Origin: Globisporangium splendens
Taxonomy: Eukaryota > Oomycota > Peronosporomycetes > Pythiales > Pythiaceae
Direction of reading: 5' to 3'
Assembly: GCA_006386115.1 (NCBI GenBank)
Contig: VFIW01000014.1
Coordinates: 570,322 to 634,321, forward strand
DNA: 64,000 nucleotides
This document shows, in pieces, positions 11,123 to 21,538 of the stretch. Made by a program: the position numbers and the translations under genes. Each line of letters opens with the position of its first letter. The stretch's first letter is position 1. The notes below the pieces were generated by a model. That model ran no database searches, was not told the DNA's origin, and was given only the letters and a program-made list of their open reading frames with translations.

Positions 11123-12955
11123 GATCGCAGCTTTCTGGTACAAGCGCTCCAGCATCTTGGATTCCCATTGAAGTTCGTACGCTTAGTGAAGGTGTTACAC
11201 TCTCAAACCACTTACAAGTTCATTGTCAACGGTTTCCTGTCGAGAAAGTACAACGTAACATCCGGAACTCGTCAAGGATGTCCGCTGGCCCCTCTTCTCT
11301 TCATCTTGGCGTTAGAGGTTCTTCATCGGAAAATCGAAGCGAGTGACGAAATACACGGCGTTGAACTCCAGGCAGCAGGATGCGCAACTGAAGTCAGAAT
11401 TGGAGGATACGCAGACGACACGACTATTTATCTTAGCGATCCCAAGGATATTAATGCCGTGTTTGCAATCCTGGACAAATATGGAGCAGCTTCTGGGCTT
11501 CGAGTCAATCGGCACAAATCTGCAGTATTACCGCTGAACAAGGAATATAGCTCCACCGAAGAGTCGGTCAGTGACATTCATGTGCTACAACGTGAGGAAC
11601 ATTGCCGCTACCTCGGCATCCAAGTCGGACAAACGCCTTCGAATGCAAGTAACTGGTCCAAGTGCATCCAAGCCTTACGTATCAGACTTCGACTTGCGCG
11701 TCTCAAAACTCACTCTGTCGCCCAACGCGCAGCAATTGCCAGTGCCGTCATCATACCCAAAGTGCTTTATGTGGCCAGGCACTCCTGGCCCTCTACGGCT
11801 ATTTTCAATCAGCTACACGACCTAGTGAAACAATTTGTCTGGGGCTCAAGGAATGGTAAGCCTGCGAAACCGTGGATGAAGGAAGAACAAGCTGAACTCA
11901 AAAAAATGAATGGAGGCTTGTCGGTACCCAACATCAGAACTGAGCTGATGACGATGAGTGCCACAGCAGTCTCCAAATGGGCAACCACAACCTCTCACAT
12001 CGATCAGGTCATCGGGGAAATCTTGCTGCACAACACAAGGGCTTCTTCGACGTACATCACGCCGCTCGATGCAATTCCAAGGCGGCCACCCCAGCTTCGT
12101 GATTACATGTGGACAACTGGCGCAGCATTATGTGCGTCGCTCCATTCTCGACCCTATGAACCCAGAGAGCGTGATAATGTACGTTGGTGTTACGAGCACT
12201 TCAAGTCGACAATTGTGCAGACTCAATGGGACGGCGATGTGTTCCAGATCGACCTCAGCTCTAAAATGTCTGACAGGCTCCCAGGTATCATCGCTGAAGG
12301 ACGAAAGCTACGCGGGACATTCTGTGCAGAATGGTTACCATACATGACCTCGACTGCAGATGGGTGGCTTCTTGATTCCAACGGCTCCCCTTACAAGCTT
12401 GCTCACACATCATTATCAGTTGGAACAGCACAATTGGGTGATATACTTCGATGGGAGTGGATAAGACCAGGAGTGCTTAACTTCATCCCGACATGTGGAA
12501 TCTCCGGATTCTCCCGGCCGTCTATTCGAGCGCTCGAGCGGTTATGTGCTACGTTGGTATCCAACTTCCCACAGCTTCTGTATCGACCACAGCAAACAAA
12601 TGTGCTTCGGCTGTACAACGGGCTACGTCATTATAACCACGAATGGCATCTGCACACCAGTGAAGCAACTCTGACCCACGTCGACACGACCCTAGTCAAA
12701 GCTACGCATACAGTTCACTCCGCAATGGACTGTGACGTCATGGCAACAAGAGACTTGAACGGGCAGAAGGTGTCTTTCCATGCACATCCACGTTTCACAA
12801 GAATCGTGCAACTATGGGGTGGCAACGGACGATACAATACGACAAGATCTTTCTATCGGCAACAAGTTGCAGCAACGAGGACACAAATTGGCAAAGATAC
12901 TCGAGATGCAGCAGTCAACAAAGCTGTCCATACAGCAGGATCTCTGTGGCCATGA
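11123..12955 (+). pseudogene. LINE ORF2 fragment: reverse transcriptase
   Basis: Non-LTR reverse transcriptase missing its N-terminal blocks. Visible motifs are SGTRQGCPLAPLLF (block 4 region), GGYADDTTIYL (the YADD catalytic site) and GLRVNRHKSAVL, followed by the thumb and a long connecting region. The frame enters from host sequence upstream of 11123 and stops at a copy-specific TGA at 12953. Without that codon it would run on to the shared TAG at 13061. This copy has no endonuclease. Confidence 0.9.
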
Positions 12956-13063
12956 CTGCAATTAATCCAATGGAGCGAATTACACAACATCCCAGGGATT
13001 ACTGCTTATACAGCCCAGACTCTTCTCCGGCTGAAAGCCAACCGACTCTCCATGTGGAACTAG

Positions 13064-14248
13064 GAGAAAGCTGATCTATCCTGCTCGGATTCCGAATGCT
13101 CCCAAGTTGTCCAATCTTCTGTTCAACATCTATTCTGGGAGTGTCCGAAAGCAAAACTGGTGTGGAACTACTTTTATGCGCTATGGGCGAAGATCGGAAT
13201 CACTCCTGGTCACGACCCCACAATCTGGATCTTCAGTCTGGATCTACCACATACTCCAAGGCATGCATGGACCACGATCAAGAGACACATTATCGGACAC
13301 AAGTTCTCCAATGAACATCTCCAAGATCACCTCTATCCCGTCGCACACATGCTGTGGCGATACATGAGCGCGTCGCTCATACAGACCATTTGGTGTGCGC
13401 ATCTGCGACGCATGGATTCGGATCCAATCGAATCGACTGCTGAGATGGCGACCATGATGACAAGATTAGAGGCAGGAATGCGAAACCTCACACGACTCGC
13501 TGAAGCTCAAGCTGAAGACTCGGACGGTCACACGGTTGCAGCAGTTCTCAAGGCATATGTCGACTGCTTTCTCAGCCAAACCGACGCCATCCCCTTGACT
13601 CCAAATGATACTCGCGGCGTTTACCTGTTGTTTTTCGATGGTGGGTCACGCGACAATCCAGGACCAGGAGGGACTGGATCCATTACCGTGCGTGTCCACA
13701 AGGACTCGCACACAGCCAGTTTAATTTGGGCCGCGAGCATGGCTTATAGCAGGAAGGACACGACCAACAACTTTGCCGAGTACTGGGGTCTCATACACGG
13801 ACTCCGAGAAGCCCAACGCAGTCACTTCGAACCGTTGTGCGTGATTGGAGACAGTGCACTCATTATCTCCCAACAGCGAATGCATCGGTCCCCTCGACAG
13901 CACCGATTGGCACGTTTATACCATACAAGTCGACGACTCGCGGATTGCATCGACATCCGAGGATGGTACCATCACTACCGTGCCTTCAACAAGATGGCGG
14001 ACTCAGCCGCCAACCTAGCCATGGACACCAGAACCTCAACGCAGGTTCACTTCCCAACTCAAAGAGCTGCCTTCAACAATCTCACCCAGGATCTTGACAA
14101 CGACGTCATGCATTGGCTTATGCGAAGTTCGGAAGACACAAGGTCATTGGACAACACAAGGCAGCCTCACATAGGACCAAGAGAACATGCCATCCTGGTC
14201 AAAGATTATTTAACATTCAGAAGTGATCTAGTGCAATCCGCGCTATAG
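13064..14248 (+). pseudogene. LINE ORF2 3' part: zinc-finger and RNase H
   Basis: Open reading frame directly after the TAG at 13061-13063 and in the same frame as the reverse transcriptase. It begins with a Cys/His cluster (CSxxECSQVVQSSVQHLFWECP) typical of the zf-RVT region. An RNase H domain follows at about 13620-14020: LLFFDGGSRDNPGPGG, NNFAEYWGLIHGL, VIGDSALI and a C-terminal HHYRAFNKMADSAANLA. The first in-frame ATG lies well into it (about 13349), so separate initiation would lose the zinc finger. The frame in this copy is unbroken to 14248. Confidence 0.85.
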
Positions 14249-14357
14249 ACACATTTACACTCCTGTATGAAATTCGCAATGAAGATTAGGTAGGAGAATG
14301 GATATTGTAGGTCACGAAGACGAACCTAAATATACCTCACCTTGTGAAAATAAAACA

Positions 14358-14372
14358 AAGAATACTAGCCCA
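14358..14372 (+). repeat. Right target-site duplication of LINE copy 1
   Basis: Exact second copy of AAGAATACTAGCCCA. It also appears at 18037-18051 in the duplicated segment, where the left partner is missing. Confidence 0.9.
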
Positions 14373-14421
14373 AGTGCCAGTATCGCGCAGTGAACCGTCA
14401 CGGTGAATTCAGCTTCGGTAT

Positions 14422-16341
14422 CTAAACCACAATGCCAGCCACCGCGCCAGTCGTCACGCGCTGACCCGCGAGGCTGCTCTTCAAATAACAAGCAGTGCGT
14501 CCGTCCGCGTTCTCGTTCACGAAAGTATACCCCTTGCAACCAGACGTCAGTGTGCACAACGCACAGCAGTCGGCCGGCGATAAGTTGTACACCGTACGCA
14601 TGTCAAAGCCGTAAAAGTCGACGTCGGTGATCTGCACTGAGCAGGTCTTCGGGGTCGCGACACACTGGTAGTTCCACGAGTCCCAAGGCTGGCAGTATTG
14701 ACCCGGCGGACAGCACTTCGTTCCAAGTCGGTTACCGCACGATCCACCAGAGACTGTCTGGCATGACGCACTGGTAGCAGCAGGAGCTGGAGTTGGAGCT
14801 GCAGCAGGCACAACGGTTGGAGCCGCAGTTGGAGCCGCAGTAGCAACCGAAGAAGCCACAATCTTCGCCGACACAGCTCCCACCGTAGCACGCTTCTCAC
14901 CATAGCCCTTCTTCAAGTAACACGCTGTGCGACCGTCAGTATTGTAGTTCACAAACGTGTACGCCACGCAACCCGCAGTCGCAGCACACTTGTCGCAACA
15001 CATCTCTGGCAAAAGCAGGCTGTAGATCGTGGTGAGGTCGTCACCGTAGTAGTCCACGCCAGTTTCTTGGGTGCCGCATGTGGCAGGCACGGAGCGACAT
15101 TGGTACCAGTTCGGGTCCCACGGCTGGCAGTATTGACCAGTTGGGCAGCATTGGGCTCCAGTAGTGGCGTTACCACAGGCTCCGCCTGCAACGTTTTGGC
15201 ACGCAGCAGGACTTGGCGATGGGGTCGGAGAAGAAGCCGGAGTGGGGGATGGCGTTGGTGATGGAGTGAGGGATGGAGTTGGAGCGTGTGTAGGCGACGG
15301 AGTTGGCGTTGGAGTCGGAGCTGGAGAAGGCGAAGAGGTGGGGGTGCTTGTGGTCGCCGGTGCTTGAGTTGCCACAGCAGTCGTCAAGTCCTCTGGATAC
15401 TGCGTACTCTTGCGTTGACGGTCGTACGTGTACAGTCCAAAGTGCTTCTCGAGCTCGACGCCCATGGTGTTGTCGTCCGGACGACGGTCAAACATATCGA
15501 ACCAAAACTTTGGACTCGACTCGCCACCCTTTGGCACCCAGTTGACCACAGCCTTGTAATAGGCAATTGAACTGCCAAGAGATGGGCACACACTTGGAGA
15601 GATCGAGGACGGAGCGCCAGCGGTTGGGAATCCCGTCTCGGTGAGTACGAGCTTGCTCACAGGGTACTTTGCAGCCACGGCATTCCACGAGCCGTCCAAG
15701 ATATCCACTGGACGGGCTGCATTGTATCCATTGTTGAAGAACGGATAGATGTTCACGCCAAGGATGTCAAGGTTGGCAGCAAGATTGGTGAGCTGGGTAT
15801 CGTAGTACGAGTTGAGGTACTCGGAGACGCGCTGCACGGTACCGAACTTCACAGTCGAGGCCTTGCTGCCAAGCGCATTCTTGATCTGTGTCACGATAGC
15901 CAGGATCTGAGCGTCTGTGACGCCGAGGCACATGTTCTCGTTACCGACCAAGATCGCTTCGACCGTCCCCGGGTAGTTCTGCACCGCCAGAACTGCGTTG
16001 TTGATCTCATCTTGCAGCCACGATTCCGTCGTCATGTAGATCCCCAAGTGAAGCTTGATGTTGTGTGCGGCAGCGTACTTGGTGACGTTGATACCGAAGA
16101 ACTGCGAGTAGTACGTTCGCACTTTGTTGAAGTGCTTAGCCATGAGTTCAAAGTCAGCATCGATAGACTCTTCTAAGGCTGTAGTGTTGAGGACTTCGTT
16201 CCCAAACGGGTACGCCAACGAGTGCATGGCACTGTACGTCGTCGCCATGTTGCCGCTGGGTCCGACGGTAGGCGCCAAGGTGACAGCTTGAGACCCCGTG
16301 AGCAGGCACACTGCAGCGAGGATTCGCTCGGTAAACTTCAT
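14422..16341 (-). CDS. Secreted GH17 glucanase with CBM1-PAN-CBM1-PAN tail
   Basis: 639 aa, single exon. The ATG at 16341 is chosen for the signal peptide ([19 protein letters not shown]); upstream in-frame codons are non-ATG. The GH17 barrel spans about residues 28-315, with acid/base E135 (VGNENM) and nucleophile E235 ([10 protein letters not shown]). A Pro/Thr/Ser linker (about 325-380, many SPTPTP) follows, probably O-glycosylated. Next come a CBM1-like module (about 381-422; [13 protein letters not shown]), a PAN/Apple-like module (about 427-485), a second Ala/Pro linker, then a second CBM1-like and PAN pair to the C-terminus. Oomycete walls contain cellulose and beta-1,3-glucan, so a cellulose-anchored glucanase is a sensible reading. 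An initiator-like motif lies about 50 nt upstream. The 3' part is duplicated almost exactly at 18101-19938. The LINE copy 1 tail lies only about 50 nt beyond its stop. Confidence 0.92.
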   Translation of the reverse strand: MKFTERILAAVCLLTGSQAVTLAPTVGPSGNMATTYSAMHSLAYPFGNEVLNTTALEESIDADFELMAKHFNKVRTYYSQFFGINVTKYAAAHNIKLHLGIYMTTESWLQDEINNAVLAVQNYPGTVEAILVGNENMCLGVTDAQILAIVTQIKNALGSKASTVKFGTVQRVSEYLNSYYDTQLTNLAANLDILGVNIYPFFNNGYNAARPVDILDGSWNAVAAKYPVSKLVLTETGFPTAGAPSSISPSVCPSLGSSIAYYKAVVNWVPKGGESSPKFWFDMFDRRPDDNTMGVELEKHFGLYTYDRQRKSTQYPEDLTTAVATQAPATTSTPTSSPSPAPTPTPTPSPTHAPTPSLTPSPTPSPTPASSPTPSPSPAACQNVAGGACGNATTGAQCCPTGQYCQPWDPNWYQCRSVPATCGTQETGVDYYGDDLTTIYSLLLPEMCCDKCAATAGCVAYTFVNYNTDGRTACYLKKGYGEKRATVGAVSAKIVASSVATAAPTAAPTVVPAAAPTPAPAATSASCQTVSGGSCGNRLGTKCCPPGQYCQPWDSWNYQCVATPKTCSVQITDVDFYGFDMRTVYNLSPADCCALCTLTSGCKGYTFVNENADGRTACYLKSSLAGQRVTTGAVAGIVV

Positions 16342-16388
16342 TTCGTTCTGGCGTTTGAGAGGATGGAGGAGTCCGTCAGTCACACGGT

Positions 16389-16404
16389 CGATTGGGAAAT
16401 GAGA
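16389..16404 (-). promoter_or_regulatory. Initiator-like element of the GH17-CBM1-PAN gene
   Basis: On the minus strand TCTCATTTCCCAATCG matches the oomycete Inr/FPR pattern. It lies about 50 nt upstream of the ATG at 16341. Confidence 0.6.
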
Positions 16405-17835
16405 GGAACGAAAGGAAAGAACGAAGGGAGCACATCAGAAGAGGAGAGTTGTGCATCAAACGCACGTACGCGCGTGTGACTCGAGCCGAGATCGAAGCAT
16501 CGAAGCGCGACAATCACCAGTGCAAGTGCGACTGACGAAGCACAGCCAAAATGTATACAACAACGAACAAAGCAACCAACAAAATGGCACACGATGAAAC
16601 TACAAATGCCAGAAAAACTAGAAAATTACGAAAACCCCGGACGCAAGTGTGAGAACGCATGTGTTACGGCAGGATATGATAGCTGACAACCCGCCAATTC
16701 TCTTCCCCGGGAAATCTTAAACTTTAAGTTCAATAGATTCCTTATCATCATCATCATCAGAGGAGAGTTGTGCCTTCTAGTACCGTGAGGAGCTAAGGAG
16801 AGCGATGATGGTTCAGTTTCTGAATCGAAATTGGACGCTGACGCGAGGAAGGCAAACGTGCGGCAGGTGATCGTTGGCGCTTGACTGGAAGTTTCGATAA
16901 GTGATCCCCTCTCCAGCTGAGCGGGAGTTCAGAGGCAGTAGCCACGTGGCTGCTGCTCCTACTTCTCCCTCTTTATTATACTAATTCGTTAATATGCTAG
17001 ACCTTTCTATATATGCTAAAGTACAGAAAATACCTCCCTTGAGTAGAATCGGTTTTACCTCTCATTTTGATACAATTTCCCCTCGTCACATCAAGCAGGT
17101 GTGAACGGTTATGCACTCGACAGTATAGAGAGAAGCCGTGCTCCCTCCTCGCTACGAATCCTCCGCAGCTCAAACTACATCTGCATTATAGCGAGTGACT
17201 TGGCTGCTGAAACGAGAGACCAATGCACGAGTGCAGAGACGGGGCCTTGAGTTGAGCTCATCTATCTCGTAATCACCTCGCGGTTTATCCCGACAAAGGT
17301 TTGACACGAGGGTCCGTTTCTCAAGCGACCACTGTGGGATGGCGGGTCATGGGAATCGTCCCACTCTCTAGGCAGCGGCTTTTCCGATGTTTCCTCGTCG
17401 GCAATGATACCAAGTGAGCCAACTGTCAGCAAGAACGAGGGAGCGAAAATAATCCGGCCAGATCGTGAGGTGTGGTTTTCGCGGAGCAGAGGCGAGCACG
17501 ACAGGAGCATAGCTGCTCGCTGTACGTTCTGTTGAACGTGAGATATGAGGAGCTCAGCCAATAAATCTAGCAACCTGAAGGCAACCAAGCAAGAGCTGTT
17601 TATTCAAAGGGCTCAAGCGGTCCCATAGAGTTCAGAGAGCCCTTTAACACGCACTCCTCTTCCAGGGCTACGATTGTGCCTGGCGGAGACTGAAGACGGC
17701 TCGCAGCGGATACTACACGTCGCCTCAAACCAGCTTGTGCGCCCTTACGAAGTGTAGTATAGCGCTTGTAGAAGCTTTCAGTTCAGAACAGATCACCCAA
17801 CCCGTGTGACATCGAAGTTCTAAATATCACACCAT
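16405..17835. other. 1.4-kb gene-free region with repeat relics
   Basis: No credible gene. It holds the dispersed repeat 16607-16745, a (CAT)n run near 16745, and an inverted repeat near 16936 (GTAGCCACGTGGCTGC). There is also a 9-bp stem, AAAGGGCTC at about 17605 and GAGCCCTTT at about 17638. The composition resembles a decayed retroelement terminal repeat, but I cannot fix its ends. It ends at the breakpoint where the duplicated LINE tail begins. Confidence 0.45.
16607..16745 (-). repeat. Dispersed repeat, inverted copy at 33885-34021
   Basis: About 135 bp highly similar to 33885-34021 in opposite orientation. Both share TCCCGGGGAAGAGAATTGG, GCTATCATATCCTGCCGTAA and GCAAGTGTGAGAA or their complements. 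The 33885 copy lies inside the 5' UTR of LINE copy 3. The TGTTACGG...-type end resembles an LTR terminus, but similarity continues past it. Confidence 0.75.
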
Positions 17836-18036
17836 CAAGGCAGCCTCACATAGGACCAAGAGAACATGCCATCCTGGTCAAAGATTATTTAGCATTCAGA
17901 AGTGATCTAGTGCAATCCGCGCTATAGACACATTTACACTCCTAGATGAAATTCGTAATGAAGATTAGGTAGGAGAATGGATATTGTAGGTCACGAAGAC
18001 GAACCTAAATATACCTCACCTTGTGAAAATAAAACA
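17836..18036 (+). mobile_element. LINE 3' tail fragment carried in the duplication
   Basis: About 200 bp of the end of RNase H plus the 3' UTR and A-rich tail of LINE copy 1. It has a right but no left target-site duplication. Confidence 0.9.
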
Positions 18037-19938
18037 AAGAATACTAGCCCAAGTGCCAGTATCGCGCAGTGAACCGTCACGGTGAATTCAGCTTCGGTAT
18101 CTAAACCACAATGCCAGCCACCGCGCCAGTCGTCACGCGCTGACCCGCGAGGCTGCTCTTCAAATAACAAGCAGTGCGTCCGTCCGCGTTCTCGTTCACG
18201 AAAGTATACCCCTTGCAACCAGACGTCAGTGTGCACAACGCACAGCAGTCGGCCGGCGATAAGTTGTACACCGTACGCATGTCAAAGCCGTAAAAGTCGA
18301 CGTCGGTGATCTGCACTGAGCAGGTCTTCGGGGTCGCGACACACTGGTAGTTCCACGAGTCCCAAGGCTGGCAGTATTGACCCGGCGGACAGCACTTCGT
18401 TCCAAGTCGGTTACCGCACGATCCACCAGAGACTGTCTGGCATGACGCACTGGTAGCAGCAGGAGCTGGAGTTGGAGCTGCAGCAGGCACAACGGTTGGA
18501 GCCGCAGTTGGAGCCGCAGTAGCAACCGAAGAAGCCACAATCTTCGCCGACACAGCTCCCACCGTAGCACGCTTCTCACCATAGCCCTTCTTCAAGTAAC
18601 ACGCTGTGCGACCGTCAGTATTGTAGTTCACAAACGTGTACGCCACGCAACCCGCAGTCGCAGCACACTTGTCGCAACACATCTCTGGCAAAAGCAGGCT
18701 GTAGATCGTGGTGAGGTCGTCACCGTAGTAGTCCACGCCAGTTTCTTGGGTGCCGCATGTGGCAGGCACGGAGCGACATTGGTACCAGTTCGGGTCCCAC
18801 GGCTGGCAGTATTGACCAGTTGGGCAGCATTGGGCTCCAGTAGTGGCGTTACCACAGGCTCCGCCTGCAACGTTTTGGCACGCAGCAGGACTTGGCGATG
18901 GGGTCGGAGAAGAAGCCGGAGTGGGGGATGGCGTTGGTGATGGAGTGAGGGATGGAGTTGGAGCGTGTGTAGGCGACGGAGTTGGCGTTGGAGTCGGAGC
19001 TGGAGAAGGCGAAGAGGTGGGGGTGCTTGTGGTCGCCGGTGCTTGAGTTGCCACAGCAGTCGTCAAGTCCTCTGGATACTGCGTACTCTTGCGTTGACGG
19101 TCGTACGTGTACAGTCCAAAGTGCTTCTCGAGCTCGACGCCCATGGTGTTGTCGTCCGGACGACGGTCAAACATATCGAACCAAAACTTTGGACTCGACT
19201 CGCCACCCTTTGGCACCCAGTTGACCACAGCCTTGTAATAGGCAATTGAACTGCCAAGAGATGGGCACACACTTGGAGAGATCGAGGACGGAGCGCCAGC
19301 GGTTGGGAATCCCGTCTCGGTGAGTACGAGCTTGCTCACAGGGTACTTTGCAGCCACGGCATTCCACGAGCCGTCCAAGATATCCACTGGACGGGCTGCA
19401 TTGTATCCATTGTTGAAGAACGGATAGATGTTCACGCCAAGGATGTCAAGGTTGGCAGCAAGATTGGTGAGCTGGGTATCGTAGTACGAGTTGAGGTACT
19501 CGGAGACGCGCTGCACGGTACCGAACTTCACAGTCGAGGCCTTGCTGCCAAGCGCATTCTTGATCTGTGTCACGATAGCCAGGATCTGAGTGTCTGTGAC
19601 GCCGAGGCACATGTTCTCGTTACCGACCAAGATCGCTTCGACCGTCCCCGGGTAGTTCTGCACCGCCAGAACTGCGTTGTTGATCTCATCTTGCAGCCAC
19701 GATTCCGTCGTCATGTAGATCCCCAAGTGAAGCTTGATGTTGTGTGCGGCAGCGTACTTGGTGACGTTGATACCGAAGAACTGCGAGTAGTACGTTCGCA
19801 CTTTGTTGAAGTGCTTAGCCATGAGTTCAAAGTCAGCATCGATAGACTCTTCTAAGGCTGTAGTGTTGAGGACTTCGTTCCCAAACGGGTACGCCAACGA
19901 GTGCATGGCGCTGTACGTCGTCGCCATGTTGCCGCTGG
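17836..19938. repeat. 2.1-kb segmental duplicate of 14157-16259
   Basis: Starts inside the LINE RNase H region, covers the LINE 3' UTR, the right target-site copy (18037-18051) and most of the GH17-CBM1-PAN gene, and ends just after GH17 codon GNM. I see only a handful of differences across about 2.1 kb: A/T in VTDAQIL, one silent change near 19909, and a few in the LINE tail. Because only one target-site copy is present, this is a DNA-level duplication and not a new retrotransposition. Confidence 0.92.
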
Positions 19939-20031
19939 TCCCCTCGCTGGTGCTTGAAGCGCTGACACACATCCATTAAGCACACACACGACAGCACTGC
20001 AGATCGCGAGGAGTCGATTGGAGAACGTCAT
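18101..20031 (-). pseudogene. Chimeric GH17 gene: foreign promoter and signal peptide fused out of frame
   Basis: The body (18101 to about 19938) equals the GH17-CBM1-PAN-CBM1-PAN gene at 14422, with intact VGNENM and [10 protein letters not shown]. Upstream of the junction the sequence is unrelated to that gene. It encodes its own ATG at 20031 and signal peptide ([20 protein letters not shown]), with an initiator-like motif about 60 nt further up. The signal peptide and the GH17 body are in different frames, so translation from 20031 ends in about 60 out-of-frame codons. An internal ATG at 19972 is in frame with the body but lacks a signal peptide, giving a 623-aa leaderless protein. I see no intron that would repair the frame. 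It could be a dead gene or a cytosolic variant. A chromovirus sits about 300 bp upstream of its start. Confidence 0.8.
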
Positions 20032-20085
20032 GTCGGCTTTCTCCTCGCTTGCTGTTACAGGAGACTGGGCACGCGAGCTTGTGGG

Positions 20086-20102
20086 AAAGTTAACAAGTGA
20101 GA
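20086..20102 (-). promoter_or_regulatory. Initiator-like element of the chimeric GH17 gene
   Basis: Minus-strand TCTCACTTGTTAACTTT, 55-70 nt before the ATG at 20031, a spacing like that of the intact paralogue. It suggests that the donor promoter was retained. Confidence 0.45.
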
Positions 20103-20334
20103 GCGTATCGAGGATGCCAAAAGAGTCACGATGGAGGAGAGTATCACTCTTTCGAAAGGAGGACTGTAGCACATCGCTTCCCAGCCGCACAAAATCGAAG
20201 TTGTCTTTGTACAATAATCGGTGCAGGATTTTGGGGCTTGTTGACATGCGCGACCGACAGCAAGCAATCCCGCCGCGGCGGTCGATTATGGTGTCGTGTA
20301 CATGCGTGTAGTACATCACATGCACGCGGTGGGT

Positions 20335-20339
20335 GCTAC
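20335..20339 (+). repeat. Target-site duplication of the chromovirus, left
   Basis: GCTAC directly before the 5' LTR; repeated at 26546-26550 directly after the 3' LTR. Confidence 0.85.
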
Positions 20340-20703
20340 TGTGACGGATGCGTCAGCTTAGCTTCTCAAAGCTAAAGCGTGATTCGCATACGTCATTCGA
20401 AGAGATTGCAATGAACATTGATAGCATAAAAGCACGACAGAAAACAGAAATTGCGTATCATTGCACTCAAGTTAGTGGTGTAGTTTTTATTCGTAAATGA
20501 ATCCAGTACGCAGTAGAAAAATGAAGCTAAGCGTAGGACACTAGTAAGCATGTCTATGAGGCACTCATGGCCACTGCTTTGCCACTCCATGTACGAGCAA
20601 GCGCTAGCAAACACCCTAACTATAAATCTCACTTTCCATTTTAAATTGATCCACTCAAGTTCCATTCCAAGCATCGTATCCCAAAGCGCCTACTACTGTG
20701 ACA
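20340..20703 (+). repeat. 5' LTR of the chromovirus
   Basis: 364 bp, TG...CA ends. A TATAAA at 20621-20626 is followed closely by TCACTTTCCATTTT (20629-20642), which resembles the oomycete initiator. The LTR probably carries the element promoter. Confidence 0.92.
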
Positions 20704-21183
20704 TAGTAGCACTTGTCAAGTCATCGATCCAACAGTCCAAGCTTCGATCAATCGTCATCCAAGTGTCGACAAACTGTTTTCAAGCTTCGATCAGTTCTTG
20801 TCCAAGCTTCGAGAATCGCTATCCAAATTTGGATTTCATCAACTTCGACATTTCGAATTCATCGTTTAGGGTCTAGAACCGAGCTACTGGGAGGGAGGTT
20901 CTATATCCTACTGTTGTTGTTACTGGGTGCTATAAGCGGAAAGTAACGCAGCAGATTTGGGTTGCCGTCAAAAAATCTTTTACAGTTTCTGTAACTGGTT
21001 GGTGTGGTTACACAGTTCGTGTGGTTCACATAGGAAACTCTTTCATTGGGTCTGTGGTTTAGTGCCGTGTGCCTGTCCCGCCATTGAAAACACAGAGAAT
21101 AACTTTCCTATATACCATCAATACTGGTGTTTGATCTACACTCGAGTGTTGCAGTAATACTAAGAGTATTGTGAACTTAGTTC

Positions 21184-21486
21184 ATGGGAAAACGAAAAAT
21201 CCGTGAACCAGAAGATACTTTTCAGCAAACCTTTGAATCGCTTACTTCTGATTTTGAAGTTGCGCAGAAGTTGCGTCGTGATTTGTGGTTGACGACTGTT
21301 AAACAAAACAAACTCGTCAATCTCATCAGACATTTGATTCCTGACGCTGCGAACTCGGGTGCTCGTAACGTGATTCACGAGTTCACCAACCTTGTTCGTC
21401 ATCGAATTGCCCAACTCGAAGCCCTAGTCGTAAATTCGCTTGATCATAGTATACATCTGTATAAGAAGCGTCGTTTAAATAAATAG
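21184..21486 (+). CDS. Small ORF upstream of gag in the chromovirus
   Basis: 100-aa ORF with a clean ATG and TAG, located between the 5' LTR and gag and in a different frame from gag. It begins MGKRKIREPEDTF and ends LYKKRRLNK. The predicted protein is helical and basic at both ends, with no zinc knuckle. I recognise no family. Only 52 nt separate its stop from the gag ATG. The spacer contains a T-rich run ending in TAG at 21502-21504, which looks like a 3' splice site, so gag-pol may be made from spliced RNA and this protein from unspliced RNA. Codon usage resembles the rest of the element. It could instead be a chance ORF in the leader. Confidence 0.55.
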   Translation: MGKRKIREPEDTFQQTFESLTSDFEVAQKLRRDLWLTTVKQNKLVNLIRHLIPDAANSGARNVIHEFTNLVRHRIAQLEALVVNSLDHSIHLYKKRRLNK

Positions 21487-21538
21487 TTTCTTTTTTTTTG
21501 GTAGATTACGCTACGGAAAGTCCATTAGCTCCCTTACA

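Larger units (their letters stand above)
11123..14357 (+). mobile_element. LINE retrotransposon copy 1, 5'-truncated
   Basis: Begins inside the reverse transcriptase (DRSFLVQALQHLGFPL) and runs to the 3' UTR (GGTAGGAGAATGGATATTGTAGG) and an A-rich tail. The 15-bp flanking duplications and loss of the 5' part are the signature of target-primed reverse transcription. It is highly similar to copies at 28750 and 33816. Lesions in this copy: the 5' truncation, plus a TGA at 12953-12955 where the other copies have GGA. It also shares the TAG at 13061-13063 with both other copies. Confidence 0.95.

Noticed and set aside
14949..15367. Plus- and minus-strand ORFs inside the GH17 linker region (and the same at 18628-19046)
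   Set aside because: Shadows of the repetitive Pro/Thr linker codons.
17262..17588. 108-aa minus-strand ORF
   Set aside because: Lies in the repeat-like region 16405-17835; no recognisable protein.
20713..20946. Second small ORF in the chromovirus leader
   Set aside because: Covers imperfect repeats of CAAGCTTCGATCA and has a random-looking product; no support as a gene.
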